Below are positions 59,980 through 64,000 of a DNA stretch of 64,000 bases, piece by piece (position 1 is the first letter of the stretch; every line of letters begins with the position of its first letter). Below the pieces are notes generated by a model, which had not been told where the DNA came from, ran no database searches, and saw nothing but the letters and a program-made list of their open reading frames with translations. The position numbers and the translations under genes are program-made. Origin of the DNA: Reclinomonas americana ATCC 50394 (Eukaryota; Jakobida; Jakobea; Jakobida); the NCBI GenBank assembly GCA_048213135.1, contig PS015041.1:39839-103838 (forward strand). The letters run 5' to 3'.

Positions 59980-61427
59980 ATGCGCACAGCGCCTCGCTCT
60001 CTGCCCTCTGTGGCCACCTCCTCCTCTGTCGACCCGTCCTCGCTTTCATCGGTGCCTGTGTGGCTGCGCAATGTGTGTGTCGCGGCCTTTACTCTGCTCT
60101 GCATTGCTGTCTATGGAAAAACCCTGACGCCCGGCGTCGGAGGCGGTGACAGTGGCGAGTTGGTGGGCGTTGGTGAGTGGGAGGGAGAGGGATGAAGGGA
60201 GGAAGGAGAAAGGGGGAGAGGGAGGGAAGAGGGAAAGGGGAAAGGAGAGTGTGCGGAGAAAGTGTGTGTGTGTGAGAGAGAGGGAGGAGGGGGGAGGGTG
60301 CGTGTGGCCTTGAGTCACGATGCAGCGCGTTCTCCTCTTGTCTTTCTCTTCTCTTTAGCACACTCAATCTCTCTCTGTCGCCTCTCTTTCTGTCTCTTCT
60401 GTGTCTCTCTCTCAGTATCCCTCTTCTCGTTCTCTCTCCTTCTCTCGTTCTTCTTCTGTGTCTCTCTCCTTGTCTCCTTCTCTCTCCTGTCTCTCTGCAG
60501 TCTCTCTCTCTTTCTTGTCTCCTCTTCTTTTCTCCTTTTCTCTCTGTCTCTCTCTTCTCGTTCTCTCTCCTTCTCTCATTCTGCTTCTGTCTCTCTGCTG
60601 CTCTCTCCTTGTCTCTTCTTCTCTCTCCTGTCTCTCTCCTGTCTCTCTCCTTCTCTTGCTCTCTCTTTCTCTCCTTGTCTCCTTCTCTCTCCTGTCTCTC
60701 TGTAGTCTCTCTCCCTCCTTCTCTTGCTCTTCTCTGCTTCACACACTCTCTCTTTCTTTGCTCTTCTGTTCTTTTCTCTTTCTCTCTCTGTCTCTCTCTC
60801 TGCTGCTCTCTCCTTGTCTCTTCTTCTCTCCTGTCTCTCCTGTCTCTCTCCTTCTCTTGCTCTCTCTCTCTCTCTCTTTCTCTCCTTGTCTCCTTCTCTC
60901 TCCTGTCTCTCTGCAGTCTCTCTCCCTCCTTCTCTTGCTCTTCTCTCCTTCACTCTCCTCTTGCTCTCTACTTCCCTCTCCTTCTCTGTCTTCTCTCTAT
61001 CTCTCTTTGACACCTCACCACTCCTTCTCCCCCCGCCCCCCTTCAGCTGGCGTCCTCGGCGTCGCCCACCCGCCCGGCTATCCGACCTTCACGCTCCTCA
61101 CACACTCGGCGCTGGCGGTGCTCGGTCGCCTCTTCCCCTCAGCCTCGCCCGCCTGGTGCGCCAACGCCGCCAATGCCGTGTGCGCCGGTCTCGCGGCCGG
61201 CCTGCTCATGCTCGTGGCGTGCAAGCTGACACGGAACAACCTGGCGGTGGCCACGCTGGTGGGCGCTGCATTCGCCTTTAGTCCGTTGACGTGGCGGCAT
61301 GCGGTGACGGCCGAGGTGTTTGCGCTGAACAATCTGTTCACCACTCTGCTGTTGTGGTTGGTGTGCGAGTTTGCCGATGTGCTGCAGCGGGAGATGCTGG
61401 CGAGGGATGAGGATGATGTGAAGGATG
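59980..61427 (+). CDS. TMEM260: TMEM260-like (DUF2723) membrane glycosyltransferase, 5' part only
   Basis: Exons 59980-60172 and 61047-61427 join in phase 1. The protein has an N-terminal membrane segment (VWLRNVCVAAFTLLCIAVYG), then the DUF2723 hallmarks GGDSGELVGVAGVLGVAHPPGYPT (read across the junction) and hydrophobic helices NAVCAGLAAGLLMLVA and NNLFTTLLLWLVCEF. TMEM260 is known as a protein O-mannosyltransferase of the GT-C type; DSGE is the expected acidic active-site loop. Only ~191 residues are present. A donor at 61428 opens an intron running into the 20-N gap at 62095, beyond which a different gene begins, so the rest of this gene is missing from the assembly here. Intron 1 is a 0.87-kb (CT)-rich tract. 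Confidence 0.75.
60173..61046 (+). repeat. CT-rich intron with tandem CTCTCTCCTTGTCTC-type repeats
   Basis: Imperfect units of ~20-60 nt built from CTTCTCTCTCCTGTCTCTCT and TCTCTCTGCAGTCTCTCTCC run from about 60350 to 61010. Several embedded CTGCAG could act as decoy acceptors. Confidence 0.7.
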
Positions 61428-61613
61428 GTGAGGCATAGGAGGGGGGAGAGGGGAAGAGGGAGGGGGGAGAGGGAAAGGGAGGGAGACAGGGGTTGGGTAC
61501 AGGCAGACGAAGCAAGAGTGTAATAGAGAGAGATGACCCTTGAGCAATGACAACTTGACGACGCACGAGAGAGAAGGAGAACGTGTGCTTGTTTCAGCTT
61601 TTGTTGAGCAGTG

Positions 61614-61644
<31 letters not shown>

Positions 61645-62094
61645 AGACGGCTGCGTGCTGCCATGTACAAGGCAGAGGAGAATGCAACGTGTTGTTGAGA
61701 ATGTGAAGCACTTGAGAAACATAGAGAAGACGGCTGCATAGAGTCAAAGAGGAGTGCGAGCCGATGAAACACGAGAGAGACAGTGATAGAAAGAGAATGC
61801 AAACGTGGTTTCGCGTCTGGAAGCAGATGTACCACGAGAGAAACAGAGGGATACTGCCAGGCAGCGAATGTGAGTTGCATTTGAAGCGGACAGGCACGAG
61901 AAAGAGTGAAGTGCTGATCGTGACTGTATCGGAAGTCGAAGAAAACTGCAGCCTTAGCAATCAAGAAAAGAAAACGCACACGCACGCACCGAGCGAAGCA
62001 TCACTGTCAATTTGACACCTCACATGCGTAATTCTTGAGTGAAAACAATGTGCGTGGATTACTTCTCCATCATTGTGCTCACTTCTCGCGCCAT
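61428..62094. other. Probable TMEM260 intron sequence up to a gap
   Basis: No coding exon is recognised. There is purine-rich sequence to 61500, (GA)n at 61619-61642, and two copies of GAAGACGGCTGC (61644, 61726). Confidence 0.4.
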
Positions 62095-62114
62095 NNNNNN
62101 NNNNNNNNNNNNNN
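62095..62114. other. Assembly gap (20 N) at which two genes are cut
   Basis: The preceding TMEM260-like gene loses its 3' exons and the following KCTD gene loses its first exon here. Far more than 20 nt must be missing, or the join is wrong. Confidence 0.8.
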
Positions 62115-62170
62115 GACTCCATGTTGGGTGAGTGGAGGGAAGGAGAGAGAGAGACAAGTGACAAGACACA

Positions 62171-62220
<50 letters not shown>

Positions 62221-63388
62221 AAGGAGGAAGGGAAGGACGTGTGTGTGTGTGTGTGTGAGTCTGTGTGCAAGAAGGGGAGTATGCATGTGAGCGTGTCATT
62301 ATGTAAGGCAGTTAGTCAATGCTCTCATTCTCATTCTCTCTCTGTCTCAGCAAACATCATGGACAAGGAGCCACTTGACGTGGACGACGCCGGCATTCCT
62401 TTCATTGATCGCGATGGGCCTCTATTCGCGCACATTCTCAGCTATCTCAGAACAGGTGTGATCACTGAGCGAGTGAGACTCTCTCTCTCTTTCTCTCTCA
62501 TTTACGAGTTGTCTGTGTGGCAGGCCTTCTCCCGTCCACTCTGGCACAAGCCGAGTTGGAGGCACTTGACGAGGAGGCTCGCTTCTATGGCCTCTCCAGT
62601 CTGTGTCAGGTGCTGGCGGCACGTTCGGAGGAGCGATACCGCACGTTGCGCGCGTATGGCACCTACGTGTCGTTTGTGCCCGAGTCGGATCAGCCGCAGT
62701 GTGTGGTGCGCTTCGATGCCGATGGAGGCATGGAGATCTTTGTGACCAACAAGATGAAGGAGGATGTCATGTGGCATGGACAGGGACGAGTGATCCCCGT
62801 CATGGCGCAGAGTCGGCTGGGGTGCGCTTCCGTGTCGCCTTACCCCTCGTCCACTCCGCGATCTCATTGTGTGTGTGTGTGTGTGCGTGTACGGGCAGGT
62901 TGCGCTCGCGGCTGGCGCAGTTGCAGTACTCGCGCGATGCGGAGCAGAGTGAGCGGCCGACCTTCACGCCCGGCGACATGCTCAGTGTGCCGACATCGGT
63001 GGTGTCGACGCCGGCGGTGCCGATGCGACCTGTGACTTCGTCCATCGCCGGAGGAGGAGCAGCGGCAGCGGCGGGAGGCAGGGGCAGTTCATCGGGGGGT
63101 TCAGGTGCGACGGTCGTGTCGCCACTGTACAATCGGGAGCAGCCGCTGTGGGAGTTCACGGTGACGAATCTGGAGAATTTTGTCAGCGGCACGTGCTTTG
63201 TCAGTGACGAGTGGGCGATTGAGGGCACGATCAGTCTCGGCACGGATCACACGCTGCACATGTGGACGCGTGCTCATCGGGATCTGACGCAGACGCTGTT
63301 CCCGTCGGCCGTGCATTTCATGGAGCTCAAGCATTACACGGGCAATCTGAGTCCGCCATTCCCCAACGCCGGCATCAGTGCAATGTAG
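62115..63388 (+). CDS. KCTD-type BTB (T1) domain protein, first exon missing
   Basis: Exons 62115-62127, 62351-62455, 62524-62821 and 62899-63388 join in phase. The visible part starts DSMLANIMDKEP, the middle of a T1 domain, and continues IPFIDRDGPLFAHILSYLRTG and ELEALDEEARFYGLSSLCQVL, typical of KCTD proteins. The LNVGG start that should precede it lies in the gap at 62095. Downstream, VRFDADGGMEIFVTNKMK and a Gly/Ala/Ser linker precede a conserved-looking C-terminal domain (PLWEFTVTNLENFVSGTCF, TDHTLHMWTRAHRDL). KCTD proteins commonly act as CUL3 adaptors or homo-oligomeric scaffolds; the role here is unknown. Confidence 0.8.
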
Positions 63389-63431
63389 AGAGCAGTGATT
63401 CGAGAAACATCGCATTGCATTCACTGTCCCA

Positions 63432-63902
63432 TCAGTCCGAGTCGTCGAGCACGATAATTTCCGGCTCGCCCGACGCCGGCGGCCGTGGTGCTGCCGGCTT
63501 CTGCCACGGCGCCGGCGGCGCAAAGTCCAAGTCGCACAGGTCAACCACCTCCGCCTCCTCTGCGCCGTCCCACCGGTCGCTCTCCAAGAACTCTTCATCG
63601 TCGTCGTCGTCTTCGTAAACTTCAGCGTCCGCGTCGTGACCCTCTGCGTCGTCTCTCTGCCCGCCTGTTGCAGGCGGCGGCGCACGTCGACTGCTCCTGT
63701 CGTCACTGTCGTCGCTGTAATCGTCGTCGTCGCTGTGGACGTTTTGGTGCGCTTGACCGGGCTTGCGGCGCGAGCGTGCCGGAGTGCCGCCGTTCGACTC
63801 TGGCGGGCAGCGGAAGGTGCCGTCGGGGAAGAGGATGACAGAGTTGGCGGTGCTCGGGAGTTGCTGCAGCGCCGCTTGCATCGTGCGATCCAACAGGAGG
63901 TC
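63432..63902 (-). CDS. C-terminal exon of a PIAS/Siz-type SUMO E3 ligase-like protein (5' outside window)
   Basis: A minus-strand 471-nt exon in phase 0 with acceptor CACGCAG. It starts DLLLDRTMQAALQQLPSTAN, then SVILFPDGTFRCP, matching the segment just after the SP-RING zinc site of PIAS/Siz proteins (L.iD..f..il.......i....DG.w). The tail is strongly acidic (HSDDDDYSDDSDD, YEDDDDDEEF) and has two candidate SUMO-interacting motifs, EVVDLCDLD and EIIVLDDSD at the very end, as in PIAS C-termini. The SP-RING itself would lie upstream, outside the window. Confidence 0.7.
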   Translation of the reverse strand, partial: DLLLDRTMQAALQQLPSTANSVILFPDGTFRCPPESNGGTPARSRRKPGQAHQNVHSDDDDYSDDSDDRSSRRAPPPATGGQRDDAEGHDADAEVYEDDDDDEEFLESDRWDGAEEAEVVDLCDLDFAPPAPWQKPAAPRPPASGEPEIIVLDDSD

Positions 63903-64000
63903 CTGCGTGAGGGGGAAAGGTGAGAGAGAGAACAAAAGGGAAAGGGGGAGAGAGCGAAAAGGGAACGGGAAAGGGAGAGAGAGCAAATGGGAAAGGCAGG
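63903..64000 (-). other. Intron of the PIAS/Siz-like gene, truncated by window end
   Basis: Purine-rich on the plus strand (pyrimidine-rich on the coding strand), consistent with an intron upstream of the acceptor at 63903. Confidence 0.5.

Overview
This window is nuclear DNA from a unicellular eukaryote that I cannot name. It is intron-rich, with short GT-AG introns mostly of 50-80 nt. It encodes an eukaryotic core set (polyubiquitin, CLP1, alpha-actinin, GOT1, a PIAS/Siz-type protein, a TMEM260-like protein) and is full of polypurine/polypyrimidine tracts, minisatellites and runs of N. All exon coordinates were worked out by hand from reading frame, splice phase and similarity between paralogues. 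Where a summed exon set is an exact multiple of three I say so, because that is the main internal check.

Left third (1-22,000): a tandem segmental duplication. Three units each consist of a plus-strand ankyrin gene followed, in convergent orientation, by the 3' end of a CotH-family gene. Unit 1 is cut by the window edge (kinase tail 1-194, CotH remnant 567-1003). Unit 2 holds an apparently intact gene (1746-8325) for ankyrin modules, a coiled coil, a HEPN domain and a protein kinase, followed by CotH remnant 2 (9320-9739). Unit 3 holds a longer, degraded ankyrin array without HEPN or kinase (11309-17718), followed by the one full-length CotH gene (17874-21808, minus). In both arrays each ankyrin module of about 182 residues is a single exon with the same phase at both ends.

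Middle (22,000-39,700): a foldback element, a small secreted orphan, an acidic/proline-rich protein, a multi-pass membrane protein, a membrane-anchored P-loop-like protein, a dsRBM plus DEDDy exonuclease protein, GOT1, an unidentified minus-strand gene and a divergent polyubiquitin gene.

Right (40,000-64,000): densely packed genes. There are two minus-strand APH/choline-kinase-like genes, one of which encodes two kinase-like domains in a single reading frame. They are followed by an acidic protein, CLP1, alpha-actinin, a proline-rich protein, the 5' part of a TMEM260-like gene, a KCTD/BTB protein lacking its first exon, and the 3' exon of a PIAS/Siz-like gene. The TMEM260 and KCTD genes are both cut at the same 20-N gap.

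The two most unusual signals are the ankyrin-HEPN-kinase protein, which reuses the parts of animal RNase L in a different order, and a recurrent 5' splice site GTTGCG found in about fourteen introns of unrelated genes.
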